From the NCBI RefSeq assembly GCF_014117325.1, contig NZ_CP059732.1, positions 1,736,001 to 1,800,000 on the forward strand: a stretch of 64,000 nt of DNA. The letters run 5' to 3'. Made by a program: the position numbers and the translations under genes. This stretch comes from Spirosoma foliorum. Its GTDB lineage: Bacteria > Bacteroidota > Bacteroidia > Cytophagales > Spirosomataceae. The number at the start of each line of letters is the position of its first letter. Positions within the stretch are counted from its first letter, which is position 1. Shown here piece by piece: positions 17,681 to 26,537 of the stretch. The notes under the pieces are model-generated. The model worked only from the letters and a program-made list of their open reading frames with translations, did no database searches and had not been told where the DNA came from.

Positions 17681-18163
17681 TCAGAGATCTAGTTTCATAT
17701 CATACCAAACCTCTCCTCCGTGAGCCGATTTGGATAGACCAGCATTATAAAATCCCAATTTTTCGTAATAAGGGATCAACCGAGCTTTACACGTCAGGGT
17801 GATCCCTTTTCGATTTTGCTGTTTTGCCCTGTCGATCAGATGATTGACCAATAGTTCGGCGTAACCTTGTTTTCGGTAATCGGGAGACACGGCTAAGCCA
17901 AAAACGGACTGCCAACGGCCCTGTTCATCGTGCAATTCGGCCTGCTCAAACATGTCATCTTGTATCGTGTCAGAATCCGTGACCATGCCATTGATGAAGC
18001 CAATGAGTTTATCCTCAGTTTCCAGTAGCCAAAAGTGATTCGGGAAAACGGTAAGCCGTCGCGTGAATGAAGCTAAGGAAGCAGCCTCATTTTCGGGAAA
18101 ACACACGCATTCAATGGAATGGATTGCCTCCAGATCGGCCAGGGTAGCATTTCGAATAGTCAT
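17681..18163 (-). CDS. GNAT-family N-acetyltransferase
   Basis: A 160-residue acetyl-CoA-dependent acetyltransferase. It begins MTIRNATLADLEAIHSIE, the typical first strand and helix; the pyrophosphate-binding motif is in GLAVSPDYRKQGYAELLVNH (residues about 106-125), followed by ITLTCKARLIPYYEKLGFYN near the C-terminus. The acceptor is unknown. It lies 21 bp downstream of an AraC regulator gene on the same strand and may be co-transcribed with it. Confidence 0.9.
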   Translation of the reverse strand: MTIRNATLADLEAIHSIECVCFPENEAASLASFTRRLTVFPNHFWLLETEDKLIGFINGMVTDSDTIQDDMFEQAELHDEQGRWQSVFGLAVSPDYRKQGYAELLVNHLIDRAKQQNRKGITLTCKARLIPYYEKLGFYNAGLSKSAHGGEVWYDMKLDL

Positions 18164-18184
18164 GCCCGAAACTAGTCAAAATTT

Positions 18185-18991
18185 TTAACTGGGGATGTTG
18201 TGCTTCTGTTCGGTCAAGTCGGTGGGTGTTAACCCGAATTGCTTTTTGAAGGCAAACGAAAAGTGCGAGAAGGTCTCAAAGCCCAACTCCAGATAGATAT
18301 CCGAAGGCTTTTTGTGCTTTTCGTTGAGCAGGAAATAGGCTTCCTGCAATCGCTTTTGAACCAACCAACGGCTGGGCGTCTCGTTAAAAATAGCGTTGAA
18401 ATCCCGTTTGAAGGCCGATAAACTTCGTCCAGTCAAATAGGCAAATTGCTCGACGCCTATATTGAACCTGTAATTACGGAGCATAAATTCTTCAATATTT
18501 ATTTTCTCCGGTTTGCCAAAATCAAACAGAATGCCAGCGAGTTCAGGTTGCTGTTGCAATAAAATGATCAGCAATTCCTCTTGTTTGACATCCGTAAACG
18601 CTTCGTCAATTTCTCCCTGATGGTAGATGAGATGTAACGAACGAATGAAATCAGGAATCAGCTTATTCTTTTTGAGCTTAATAAAGGAATCCTGCGGTTT
18701 AAACTTGACGAACTCTGTTTGGTGCTTTTCCTGGAATGTCTTCAGGAAGGTTTCTTCCAGGCACAAACGTATGAACTCGGTTCCTTCGAATACGCATAGA
18801 CGCATAAACTCAGCGCCAGCACTTCCCTTTTCCCGAACGTATTTGATCAAATGATTTTTACGGAACAGGGCATAATCACCATGCCGCAACACGTGGCTTC
18901 TGCTGCCATCGTAGCAGTGAAAACCGCCCTTCAGGATATAGACAAAGACATGATCGGGAATGAATTGCTCTAAGAAAACGTCAGATTCCAT
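18185..18991 (-). CDS. AraC-family transcriptional regulator
   Basis: It has a cupin-like N-terminal sensor (FVYILKGGFHCYDGSRSHVL) and a C-terminal DNA-binding domain with TGRSLSAFKRDF in helix-turn-helix 1 and DIYLELGFETFSHFSFAF in helix-turn-helix 2. It is a paralogue of the regulator at 15578. A short-chain dehydrogenase-like reductase gene ends 98 bp upstream on the same strand, making another AraC/oxidoreductase pair. Confidence 0.9.
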   Translation of the reverse strand: MESDVFLEQFIPDHVFVYILKGGFHCYDGSRSHVLRHGDYALFRKNHLIKYVREKGSAGAEFMRLCVFEGTEFIRLCLEETFLKTFQEKHQTEFVKFKPQDSFIKLKKNKLIPDFIRSLHLIYHQGEIDEAFTDVKQEELLIILLQQQPELAGILFDFGKPEKINIEEFMLRNYRFNIGVEQFAYLTGRSLSAFKRDFNAIFNETPSRWLVQKRLQEAYFLLNEKHKKPSDIYLELGFETFSHFSFAFKKQFGLTPTDLTEQKHNIPS

Positions 18992-19059
18992 GATTATGGG
19001 ACTTTGAGCGAGACATCATGAGCTAATTGGCTTATTGGTAATGAAGTATAGGATATTTT

Positions 19060-19089
19060 AAGATCCCTCCTTTGTCGGGATGACAAAAA
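19060..19089. repeat. Half-copy of a dispersed intergenic repeat
   Basis: The 30 bp beginning AAGATCCCTCC and ending GGATGACAAAAA resemble one arm of the inverted repeat at 45595-45681 (AAGATGCTTCC...AGGACAAAA). Only one arm is visible here, next to the stop codon of the reductase gene. Confidence 0.4.
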
Positions 19090-20133
19090 TTAGTCCGTCT
19101 TTACGATTCCGTACTTGATCAAACTGTCTACGGAAGCAAGAATGGCTTCCTCGTTAGTGGCAATCGGTGTCCAGCCTAAGACGTTCTTCACTTTTTCATT
19201 GCTAACATTTCGGTTTATAGCCAATAAGGACGCACCATGTTTGGCCTGTTCGTTAAACAAAGCGGCTAGCCGAAGTACCCAGTTGGGTAGGACTCGGGGC
19301 GAAACATGTTGAGCAACATCAGGACGTTTTGCTTTTAGGAGCCTAGCTATTTCGGGGAAAGAAATCTGACCATTAGCCGATGCAATGAAGCGCTGCCCAT
19401 TTGCGTCAGGCGTTTCCATCGCCAGAATATGCAAAGCGGCTACGTCGCGAACATCAACGATATTCAACGGAATCTGGGGAAATGCTTTCATCGAGCCATC
19501 TAGTAAATGCACCAAAAGCCCGAAGCTTTCTGAAACGTGCTTACCTAATGAAGGACCTAAAATAGCTACTGGGTTGATGGTAGCAAACTCTAACGAACCA
19601 CCTTCCCGCTTGATAAAATCCCAGGCTGCCCGCTCGGCCAGGAGTTTTGATTTTTCGTAGACTGATAAATCCTTTTCATTCGGATCGGTCCAGTTTTCCT
19701 CCGTTGTTACGCTATTGGGATTTTTATTGCTAAACCCAACGGCCCCAAAGTTGGAAGTCATGACGACTCGTTTTACGCCCGCATCGCGTGCTGCTTTCAA
19801 CACGCGAATAATGCCTTCTAACGCGGGACGAATGGCTTCATTTTCGTCTTTGGGTAAGGTCATAAAAACGGGTGATGCTACACTCAATACATAGGTGCAG
19901 TCTTTCATGGCTTCGGCCCAGTTTTTGTCTTCCGTAAGCGAGGTTTCAATAAACGAAAGTTTATCAAAAGACGTAATGCCGCCTATTTTTAGGGCGTCAA
20001 TGATTTCATTTTTCTTAGTTAATGAGCGTAGTGTTGTTCGTACAGTATAGCCTTTCTGCAGAAGCTGAAGAATACTATGGGTTCCTAAAAAACCGGTACC
20101 GCCGGTGACAAGAACTGTGGTTGAATGTTCCAT
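19090..20133 (-). CDS. NAD(P)-dependent reductase, extended SDR (dihydroflavonol-4-reductase-like)
   Basis: The ATG at 20133 begins MEHSTTVLVTGGTGFLGTH, giving the extended-SDR nucleotide motif TGGTGFLG near residue 9. The active-site Tyr-X3-Lys is in SVYEKSKLLAE (about residue 150) with the upstream Ser in RVVMTSNFGAVG. The 347-residue length and the LNIVDVRDVAALHILAME segment fit dihydroflavonol reductase-like proteins, which in bacteria reduce various aldehydes and ketones. An in-frame TTG at 20157 is less likely as the start. It is paired with the AraC gene downstream. Confidence 0.88.
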   Translation of the reverse strand: MEHSTTVLVTGGTGFLGTHSILQLLQKGYTVRTTLRSLTKKNEIIDALKIGGITSFDKLSFIETSLTEDKNWAEAMKDCTYVLSVASPVFMTLPKDENEAIRPALEGIIRVLKAARDAGVKRVVMTSNFGAVGFSNKNPNSVTTEENWTDPNEKDLSVYEKSKLLAERAAWDFIKREGGSLEFATINPVAILGPSLGKHVSESFGLLVHLLDGSMKAFPQIPLNIVDVRDVAALHILAMETPDANGQRFIASANGQISFPEIARLLKAKRPDVAQHVSPRVLPNWVLRLAALFNEQAKHGASLLAINRNVSNEKVKNVLGWTPIATNEEAILASVDSLIKYGIVKTD

Positions 20134-20689
20134 TGTGGTTGAGTTTTGTTGATGCAAAGTTCAACCACGAACAAGCTGGGGTGTTATCCTGAAAAGGCCA
20201 AAATTATTGTCGTGAGAAGTCCAAGATATAGTCAAGAAAGGCAAATCGGCAGGTGGGGAGTATGAGAGTAAAAGTAGGTAGAATTAGTATAGATGGGAAT
20301 TGTATTTTTATGAGAAGTAGCCCTAGGCGTAAGCGATGAAAGTAGTTGTGTCAGCTAATAATCGCTGGCTTAATTGTATAAGAAAAAAATCATCGTTCTA
20401 GGAGATTCCACCAAGCTGCAAACGCTTCCGCAAACGTTTGCAGGAAATTTTAACAATAAAAACCCAGTTTAATGCAAAAAAATACTTGACATCTTGTATT
20501 AATAGAGTAGTTTAGTAGAACATATTCAGAAAGCGCAGTAGGTATGCATTGAGTAAATAAACGATAGTAATCGTTATTTTCAATGGGTAAATTGTATTTT
20601 CAAAAGAAAGATCTTAATAGGGCAAGGTAGGATCGTTTTGGTAAGATTGTCTCGGGACTACACTCCTTTAACGTATTGAGCAACCAAGT
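20134..20689. other. Divergent regulatory region before the PUL sigma factor gene
   Basis: These 556 bp contain no convincing gene. The right part is AT-rich. A LacI-type palindrome lies at 20417-20442. The region separates the minus-strand reductase gene from the ECF sigma gene and must hold the promoter that starts the PUL regulators. Confidence 0.6.
20417..20442. promoter_or_regulatory. LacI-family-like operator
   Basis: GCAAACGTTTGC (20430-20441) is a perfect palindrome with a central CG, the form recognised by LacI-family repressors. A second TGCAAACG half-site begins at 20417, giving TGCAAACG-N10-CGTTTGCA as an alternative inverted pair. No LacI-type gene lies in this window, so the regulator would be encoded elsewhere. 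It is 248 bp before the sigma factor gene. Confidence 0.45.
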
Positions 20690-21283
20690 ATGGCTAATCG
20701 GTCGTCAATTCCTGCGGATGAGCAACTCATGGCGCAACTCTGGACTCGGTTTCGGGCAGATGATGAGAAAGCGTTCGATCAATTGGTGGAGGCCAGGTAT
20801 CGCGTATTATTTAACTACGCTACCCGGTTTACAAAAGATCGCGATCTGATTAAGGACTGTGTTCAGGATTTGTTTCTGGAACTATGGAATCGACGGAAAG
20901 CCATTGTCGATACACCTTACGTGACCATTTATTTGATTAAAGCTTTGCGGAATAATTTGTTTCGAAAGCTTCGTCGTGAACGGGGTTGGGCGCTTGCCCT
21001 TGAAGAAAGTGCCAGCCTGGACGGTCAGAGCGTAGATGAGCTGACTGCTGAAGCCAGCTGGGTAGCTGAAGAAACGCAAATCAGCACTGAGCAAAATTTA
21101 CGGCAGGCCGTTGCGCAGCTGCCCAAGCGGCAGCAGGAAGTGGTGTTCCTTAAATTTTACGAAGGCCTTTCCAATGATGATATTGCTCAAGTGATGGAGG
21201 TTGAAAAACAGACCGTCGCTAATTTTCTTTATCGAGCGATGACCCAGCTACGAGATTCACTTCCCATTCGTATTTTCTCTTAG
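20690..21283 (+). CDS. RNA polymerase ECF-type sigma factor (FecI-like)
   Basis: It directs RNA polymerase to target promoters, here most likely those of the adjoining PUL. Region 2 is visible (FDQLVEARYRVLFNYATRF; DLIKDCVQDLFLELWNRR), followed by region 4 (LPKRQQEVVFLKFYEGLSN and DDIAQVMEVEKQTVANFLYR). Its length, 197 residues, is usual. A strong hairpin terminator follows and the FecR-type anti-sigma gene comes next, the classical trans-envelope signalling pair for SusC proteins that carry an STN domain. Confidence 0.95.
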   Translation: MANRSSIPADEQLMAQLWTRFRADDEKAFDQLVEARYRVLFNYATRFTKDRDLIKDCVQDLFLELWNRRKAIVDTPYVTIYLIKALRNNLFRKLRRERGWALALEESASLDGQSVDELTAEASWVAEETQISTEQNLRQAVAQLPKRQQEVVFLKFYEGLSNDDIAQVMEVEKQTVANFLYRAMTQLRDSLPIRIFS

Positions 21284-21304
21284 CGATCTTATAACGCAAA
21301 GAAT

Positions 21305-21349
21305 AAATGGCCCTCTCGAGAGTTTTTAACTTTCGGGAGGGCCATTTTT
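21305..21349 (+). terminator. Intrinsic terminator after the sigma factor gene
   Basis: ATGGCCCTC (21307-21315) pairs with GAGGGCCAT (21337-21345), extended inward by a CTCGAGAG/CTTTCGGG near-match, and is followed by TTTTT. It stands 22 bp after the sigma stop codon, so the anti-sigma gene needs its own promoter. Confidence 0.75.
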
Positions 21350-21440
21350 GTACGTGACTCTTTCATGAAAAACTGCATTTATAGCCATTTAAGGCACATT
21401 TACTCTGTGTGCAAAAAAAATCAAGAAAATTCATAGAAAT

Positions 21441-21476
21441 AAAGAGTATGGCCCGGAAAAGGTGGTCTACTTCCAT
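21441..21476 (+). promoter_or_regulatory. Candidate ECF-sigma promoter before the FecR gene
   Basis: AAAGAGTATG at 21441 and GTCTAC at 21465 (24 bp from start to start), in the context GTGGTCTACTTCCATG, match with the same spacing a site at 33095-33124 before the GH127 gene. A two-part element with a roughly 14-16-bp spacer and GTC in the downstream half resembles ECF promoters. The FecR ATG is 35 bp downstream of the second element. Assignment to the local sigma factor is inferred. Confidence 0.5.
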
Positions 21477-21505
21477 GCAAAAAAAGGGAAATATTAACCG
21501 CACCT

Positions 21506-22636
21506 ATGCCTGATTATTGCAAGTATACATTCGACGACTTTGTGCTGGATAGCCGGTTTCGTCAGTGGGTGCTGACCAACTCTCCTGCCGACCAGGCTTT
21601 TTGGAGCGATTGGCTGCAGGCAAATCCTGACAAAGTCGATCTGGTACTGGCTGCCCGGCAATTTGTTGGCCAGATGCATCAGGCGCAGGATGAGCTATCA
21701 GATGAAGAGTTTGACGCAGAGGTATCCCGTATTCGTGTCAATCGGGAGAAATTGCAGGATACTAATGAAGCAGAACAACAGGAAGAAGAGCAACCCCAAC
21801 CGACGCCGAACCGGTTTATCGGTTGGCTACGTATTGCGGCAGTAGTGGCTTTGGTAGGCTTAGGAACAGCCGCTTTTTTTTACTGGCGCACCCCCACTAC
21901 ACCCCTTGCCGTATACCAGAGTACTATAGAAAAACAGGCGGGTGCATTACGGGAAATTCGAAATACAACAAATGCCAGCCAATTGGTTCGGCTTCCCGAT
22001 GGTAGTAAGGTAACTCTTTATCGAGGTAGTCAGATTAGTTTTCCCCGCTCGTTTACCACACATCAACGGGAAGTCTTTCTGGTGGGAGAAGCCTTTTTTG
22101 AAATCGTCCGTCGCCCTAAACAGCCTTTTATGGTCTACACAGATCAGCTGACCACTAAAGTGCTGGGTACCAGTTTCACCGTGCGGGCCTATCCTAACGA
22201 TAAGGAAGCTAAAGTGATTGTTCGAACGGGGAAGGTTTCGGTTTTTAAAACACCGCCTGCCGGGAAACTGGGCGAATTGAGTGAAAGCGAACCTGCGCTT
22301 ATTCTGACGCCGAATCAACAGGTAACATTTCAGGAGCAAGATCGGCGGTTGGAGCGGTCGTTGGTTGCCTTGCCTGAACCGATTGCCACAACAACAGGAC
22401 AGCCGCAAACAATGGTATTTGAGCACACACCGGTTGTAACCGTTTTTAAGAAGCTAGAAGTAGCCTATGGGATTGTCATTAATTATGATGCCGACCTCTT
22501 AACGGGCTGTGAACTAACCGCTGAGTTTGGGCCGGAGTCATTATTTGAGAAACTGGACTTGATTTGTCGCGCTACCGGATCACGCTATGAAGTGATTGAT
22601 GCACAGGTGGTTATTTATAGCAAAGGGTGCCGATGA
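21506..22636 (+). CDS. FecR-family anti-sigma factor
   Basis: This membrane-spanning protein holds the ECF sigma factor and receives a signal from the SusC receptor. The first 100 residues form the cytoplasmic sigma-binding part (FDDFVLDSRFRQWVLTNS); a single TM helix follows near residues 108-127 (LRIAAVVALVGLGTAAFFYW). The periplasmic FecR domain contains VRLPDGSKVTLYRGSQISFP and EVFLVGEAFFEIVR, and the C-terminal DUF4974 domain contains VTVFKKLEVAYGIVINYD. Its 376 residues are normal. It sits between its sigma factor and the SusC receptor gene with an STN domain, as expected. Confidence 0.95.
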   Translation: MPDYCKYTFDDFVLDSRFRQWVLTNSPADQAFWSDWLQANPDKVDLVLAARQFVGQMHQAQDELSDEEFDAEVSRIRVNREKLQDTNEAEQQEEEQPQPTPNRFIGWLRIAAVVALVGLGTAAFFYWRTPTTPLAVYQSTIEKQAGALREIRNTTNASQLVRLPDGSKVTLYRGSQISFPRSFTTHQREVFLVGEAFFEIVRRPKQPFMVYTDQLTTKVLGTSFTVRAYPNDKEAKVIVRTGKVSVFKTPPAGKLGELSESEPALILTPNQQVTFQEQDRRLERSLVALPEPIATTTGQPQTMVFEHTPVVTVFKKLEVAYGIVINYDADLLTGCELTAEFGPESLFEKLDLICRATGSRYEVIDAQVVIYSKGCR

Positions 22637-22882
22637 AACCATCTGGTCTGCCAGTGGACTATTGAATTTTACTACTCTAAACCTACATGAAACGTATGCC
22701 ACAACTGAATCCTTCACGGCTACCTACGTAGTCTGTCTTCCGAAACCGTAAGGGTATTTCACTACTGCCTGAACGGGACTACGCGCTAATCACTGTCCTC
22801 ATACACTGAATGGTCACCTGGAAGTATTCTGGGTAAGGGGATTTTTTGTGCCAATTGTAAACGAGAATCTTTCTTTATATCT
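22637..22882. other. Leader region of the SusC gene
   Basis: These 246 bp separate the FecR and SusC genes. I see no gene in them, and no copy of the AAAGAGTATG/GTCTAC element. The promoter for the SusCD genes must lie here or upstream. Confidence 0.4.
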
Positions 22883-25800
22883 ATGCGAACCAATACAAAA
22901 CCACGAGTGCTTTTTTCCAAAATCATGCGAATAGCATTCTATCAGGTCTTTATCCTGGTCTGGTGTTCCAGCCTGGTACTGGCCCTTGACGGAAAGGGGC
23001 AGGAGGTGCTCAATCGCCCGATTTCCGTTTCCTTCGAGAACCAACGAGTTGAACAGGCTATCAAACAGATTGGTAAACTAGCCTCAGTACGATTTATTTA
23101 TAGTCCGCAAGTCATCCGGTCTGATCGGAAAGTGAATCTGTCGGTACAGAGTCAACCTCTTTCAACGGTATTAAACACACTCCTGACCCCATTACATGTT
23201 ACGTATGAGGTCATTGGTTCGCAAATAATCCTCAGAAATACGAGCAGCAGCCAAAACGAAACAGAGGTTCCCGATAAAGAGGTTAGCGTAGCCGTTGCTT
23301 CCGCAGACCAAACGCTTTCGGGTACTGTAACGGACGAAAAAAATAGTCCACTACCGGGTGTAACGGTTGCAATCAAAAGCACGACTCGCGGCACAACCAC
23401 TGATGCCAATGGAAAATACTCGATTGCCGTACCCGACGAAAGCGCTGTGTTAGTGTTCTCGTTTGTTGGCTACGAGCGTCAGGAGATTGTTGTAGGAAAA
23501 CAAACATCTCTAAATGTTCAGCTAAAAGGCGAGGCTCGTGGTCTGGATGAAGTTGTTGTTGTTGGTTACGGTACGCAAAAGCGGGCTACCCTTAGCGGCT
23601 CGATTGCTACAATCGATAACAAAGTATTTCAGGACAGAGGTGTTGTCGATAACCCACTTTCTGCGTTACAGGGTCAAATTCCGGGCGTGATGGTTACTCG
23701 TTCGTCGGCAGCTCCGGGGCGGGCCAGCTGGAACTTTCAGATTCGGGGAGCTACGTCAACCAATGGGGCCGAACCGCTTATTCTCATCGATGGCGTAGCT
23801 GTGAGCAGTCAGGCTGCCCTGAACTCAATTAACCCAAATGACATTGAAAACATGTCGTTTCTGAAAGATGCCTCGGCTGCCATTTATGGAGCACGGGCCG
23901 CGGGTGGTGTTGTATTGGTTACGACCAAGCGGGCCAAATCGGGTAAAACGACCATTCAGTACGATGGCTCAGTGTCGCAGAAAGTGCCTGGGCTACAGCC
24001 GCATCTGATTAATGTACAGCAGTTTGGCCAAGGGTTGGTGGATGGTACGACCAACGATTATTATGGGGTGCCACCTACGTCTTTCCTTTGGTACAAATTT
24101 GGTCAACTGATGCTTAATCCGCCTGCTTCGGGCTTTATCGACTACACAAACGGCGGAACGGTGTCGGCGGCTAATAACCCGTTAAATCCCGGATTTGGCG
24201 ACGTAAAAGACCAGACGTTTTTCAACACCAACTGGGTCGACGTGCTATGGGGGAACGCCACGTCGACGCAACATAACCTGAGTATTTCGGGGCGTAACGA
24301 ACGCTCTGGTTACCGGGTATCGCTTGGGTATTTGAGTGATGGTAGCTTGCTCCAATGGGGTCAAAATTCGAATAGTCGATACAATATTCGCCTGACGCAC
24401 GATTATCAGTTTACCAACAAGCTGAAACTTGAATCAAATATTTCGCTCGAAAAGAACGACATCATTCAGCCAACGCTGATCGGCTCTGTGATGGGGCAGT
24501 ACCAGCAGCCAGGTTTCCCGGTATCGACCATTGATGGCAAACCCTATGCCTGGGGTACCCAATATAGCCCAAACTGGCAGGCCGAACTGGGCGGTGAAAA
24601 CAAGGAATACAACAACCGGGTGTTTACCAATTTTCGGCTGAGTTATCAATTGAACAAGAACCTGACTCTTGTTGGACAGGCAGGGTATAATTGGACGGCT
24701 ACTGACATCAAAGAACAGCAGAAGGTGATTTCGTGGTACAATTACCTGGGCACCATTCAGGCCGCAGACAACCCTACACGACCCAATTCCTACTATTGGA
24801 GACGCTTAAACAAAGATGCTTACGCTACCTTAAATGCCTATCTCAACTATGCCAAAACGTTTGCTCAGAATCATGACATCAGCGTAACTGTCGGTACCAA
24901 CTACGAGCGTGACGAAGTGGACCAATACTTGGCCCGTACGAACTATGTCGCTAATGATAATGTGCCCTCGCTCAATCTGGGTATTGGCGATGCAACTACG
25001 AAAAGTGTAACGCAGGTACAGAATCACTACGCGATTGGGTCTTATTTTGCTCGGTTCAACTACGCGTTTCAACAGAAGTACCTGCTTGAAGTCAATGCCC
25101 GGTATGATGGCTCTTCGAAGTTTGACGCGTCAAATCGCTGGCAGTCTTTTTATGGTGTATCGGCTGGCTGGCGCATTTCGCAGGAAGGGTTCATGAAAGA
25201 TATTTCGTTCCTGAACGACTTAAAACTGCGGGCGTCTTACGGAACTGTGGGCAACCAGAGCAATATCGGTTTATACGATTATATTCAATTGCTGAATGTA
25301 TCAGCCACTACAGGAGCAACCAGTGCAGGCTTTCCAATCATCGGATCGAGTCCCGCTGTCATTGTGGCACCCACCCCTTCGCTGATTAGCCTGAATCGTA
25401 CCTGGGAACGCGTTGAAACTACTAATTTTGGACTTGACTTCTCGCTTCTGAACCGGCGTCTGTCGGGTAGCTTCGATTATTTCGTCAAGCATAACCGGAA
25501 CATGCTGCTGCCCCAAACCTTCCCGGGCGTATTGGGGGCTACGGCTCCGTATGCCAATATAGGGCATCTCAAAACCTGGGGCTGGGAAAGCTCGTTGCAA
25601 TGGAGTGACCGGATTGGCCAGTTTGGCTATCGAATTGGGGGTAGTTTGACCGACAACCAAAACATATTACTCAATTTCGGTGGAGCCAACGTTATAAATC
25701 AGGGTTATAATGCAAACGTTGAAGGCTATGCCCTCGGCTCGTATTTCGGACTTGAATACGCAGGGCGTATCCAGACAGCGGAACAGTTGGCGGCTGCACG

Positions 25801-26467
25801 CGCGCTGTCGCCCGGTAACAACGTCAGCATGCCCCTTACGACATCGACCTTACCCGGTGTTCGCCTTGGCGACAATATGTTCAAAGACCTGAACGGGGAT
25901 GGTAAACTAACCGTACCCGGCGATTTGAAATACCTGGGACGCGATGACCCTCGCTATAGCTTTGCGCTGAATCTGGGTGCCGACTGGAAAGGGTTTGATT
26001 TTCAGGCTGTTTTTCAGGGAGTAGGTCAGCGGACGATCTTCCGGGAAGGAAACTGGCGGGTACCTTTTGGTTCGATTTTCCAGGGACAAACTGATTTCTG
26101 GGTTGGCAAAACCTGGACACCGACCAATACGGATGCTTATTATCCGATTCTGTCGACGGGCCAAAACGCAACGACCTATAATGCCTACAACTATCAGATT
26201 TCGGACTGGTCGGTGGAAAACGGGGCTTATGTACGCCTGAAAAATCTGGTTGTTGGCTATACATTGCCGGTGAGCATCACCAAAAAGATTAAGGTTGACC
26301 GGCTTCGGGTGTATTACTCGGGTAACGATTTGTGGGAGATCACCCATATCCGTGATGGTTGGGACCCCGAAGCGACTCGCAACGTAGGCCGGGCCAACAG
26401 TGAATCTACGTTTTCTCGTTACCCTTTCTTTCGGTTGCATACTGTAGGCGTAAACCTGACCTTTTAA
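22883..26467 (+). CDS. SusC/RagA-family TonB-dependent receptor with STN domain
   Basis: This outer-membrane transporter imports oligosaccharides together with the SusD-like protein. After a signal peptide (core FYQVFILVWCSSLVLAL) comes an STN signalling domain (residues about 45-118; RPISVSFENQRVEQAIKQIG, ending IGSQIILR), which talks to the FecR protein. Next are a carboxypeptidase-D regulatory-like domain (about 145-230; LSGTVTDEKNSPLPGVTVAI), the Bacteroidota SusC signature (LDEVVVVGYGTQKRATLSGS), the plug (ALQGQIPGVMV; PLILIDGV) and the barrel. The length of 1194 residues is typical. The SusD gene starts 70 bp after its stop. Confidence 0.96.
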   Translation: MRTNTKPRVLFSKIMRIAFYQVFILVWCSSLVLALDGKGQEVLNRPISVSFENQRVEQAIKQIGKLASVRFIYSPQVIRSDRKVNLSVQSQPLSTVLNTLLTPLHVTYEVIGSQIILRNTSSSQNETEVPDKEVSVAVASADQTLSGTVTDEKNSPLPGVTVAIKSTTRGTTTDANGKYSIAVPDESAVLVFSFVGYERQEIVVGKQTSLNVQLKGEARGLDEVVVVGYGTQKRATLSGSIATIDNKVFQDRGVVDNPLSALQGQIPGVMVTRSSAAPGRASWNFQIRGATSTNGAEPLILIDGVAVSSQAALNSINPNDIENMSFLKDASAAIYGARAAGGVVLVTTKRAKSGKTTIQYDGSVSQKVPGLQPHLINVQQFGQGLVDGTTNDYYGVPPTSFLWYKFGQLMLNPPASGFIDYTNGGTVSAANNPLNPGFGDVKDQTFFNTNWVDVLWGNATSTQHNLSISGRNERSGYRVSLGYLSDGSLLQWGQNSNSRYNIRLTHDYQFTNKLKLESNISLEKNDIIQPTLIGSVMGQYQQPGFPVSTIDGKPYAWGTQYSPNWQAELGGENKEYNNRVFTNFRLSYQLNKNLTLVGQAGYNWTATDIKEQQKVISWYNYLGTIQAADNPTRPNSYYWRRLNKDAYATLNAYLNYAKTFAQNHDISVTVGTNYERDEVDQYLARTNYVANDNVPSLNLGIGDATTKSVTQVQNHYAIGSYFARFNYAFQQKYLLEVNARYDGSSKFDASNRWQSFYGVSAGWRISQEGFMKDISFLNDLKLRASYGTVGNQSNIGLYDYIQLLNVSATTGATSAGFPIIGSSPAVIVAPTPSLISLNRTWERVETTNFGLDFSLLNRRLSGSFDYFVKHNRNMLLPQTFPGVLGATAPYANIGHLKTWGWESSLQWSDRIGQFGYRIGGSLTDNQNILLNFGGANVINQGYNANVEGYALGSYFGLEYAGRIQTAEQLAAARALSPGNNVSMPLTTSTLPGVRLGDNMFKDLNGDGKLTVPGDLKYLGRDDPRYSFALNLGADWKGFDFQAVFQGVGQRTIFREGNWRVPFGSIFQGQTDFWVGKTWTPTNTDAYYPILSTGQNATTYNAYNYQISDWSVENGAYVRLKNLVVGYTLPVSITKKIKVDRLRVYYSGNDLWEITHIRDGWDPEATRNVGRANSESTFSRYPFFRLHTVGVNLTF

Positions 26468-26537
26468 TGTACTCGGTTGCCGTAGATCAGAATGTTGAAT
26501 TCCGGTCTGCTGAAAGCCTAAATAACTTCTTATCCTG

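Noticed and set aside
21475..21513. Twelve-codon leader peptide overlapping the FecR start
   Set aside because: It is tiny, low in complexity (Lys-rich from an A-run) and probably chance; no attenuation structure is seen.
22637..22882. A third copy of the AAAGAGTATG/GTCTAC element before the SusC gene
   Set aside because: I looked for it and found no match with the right spacing.
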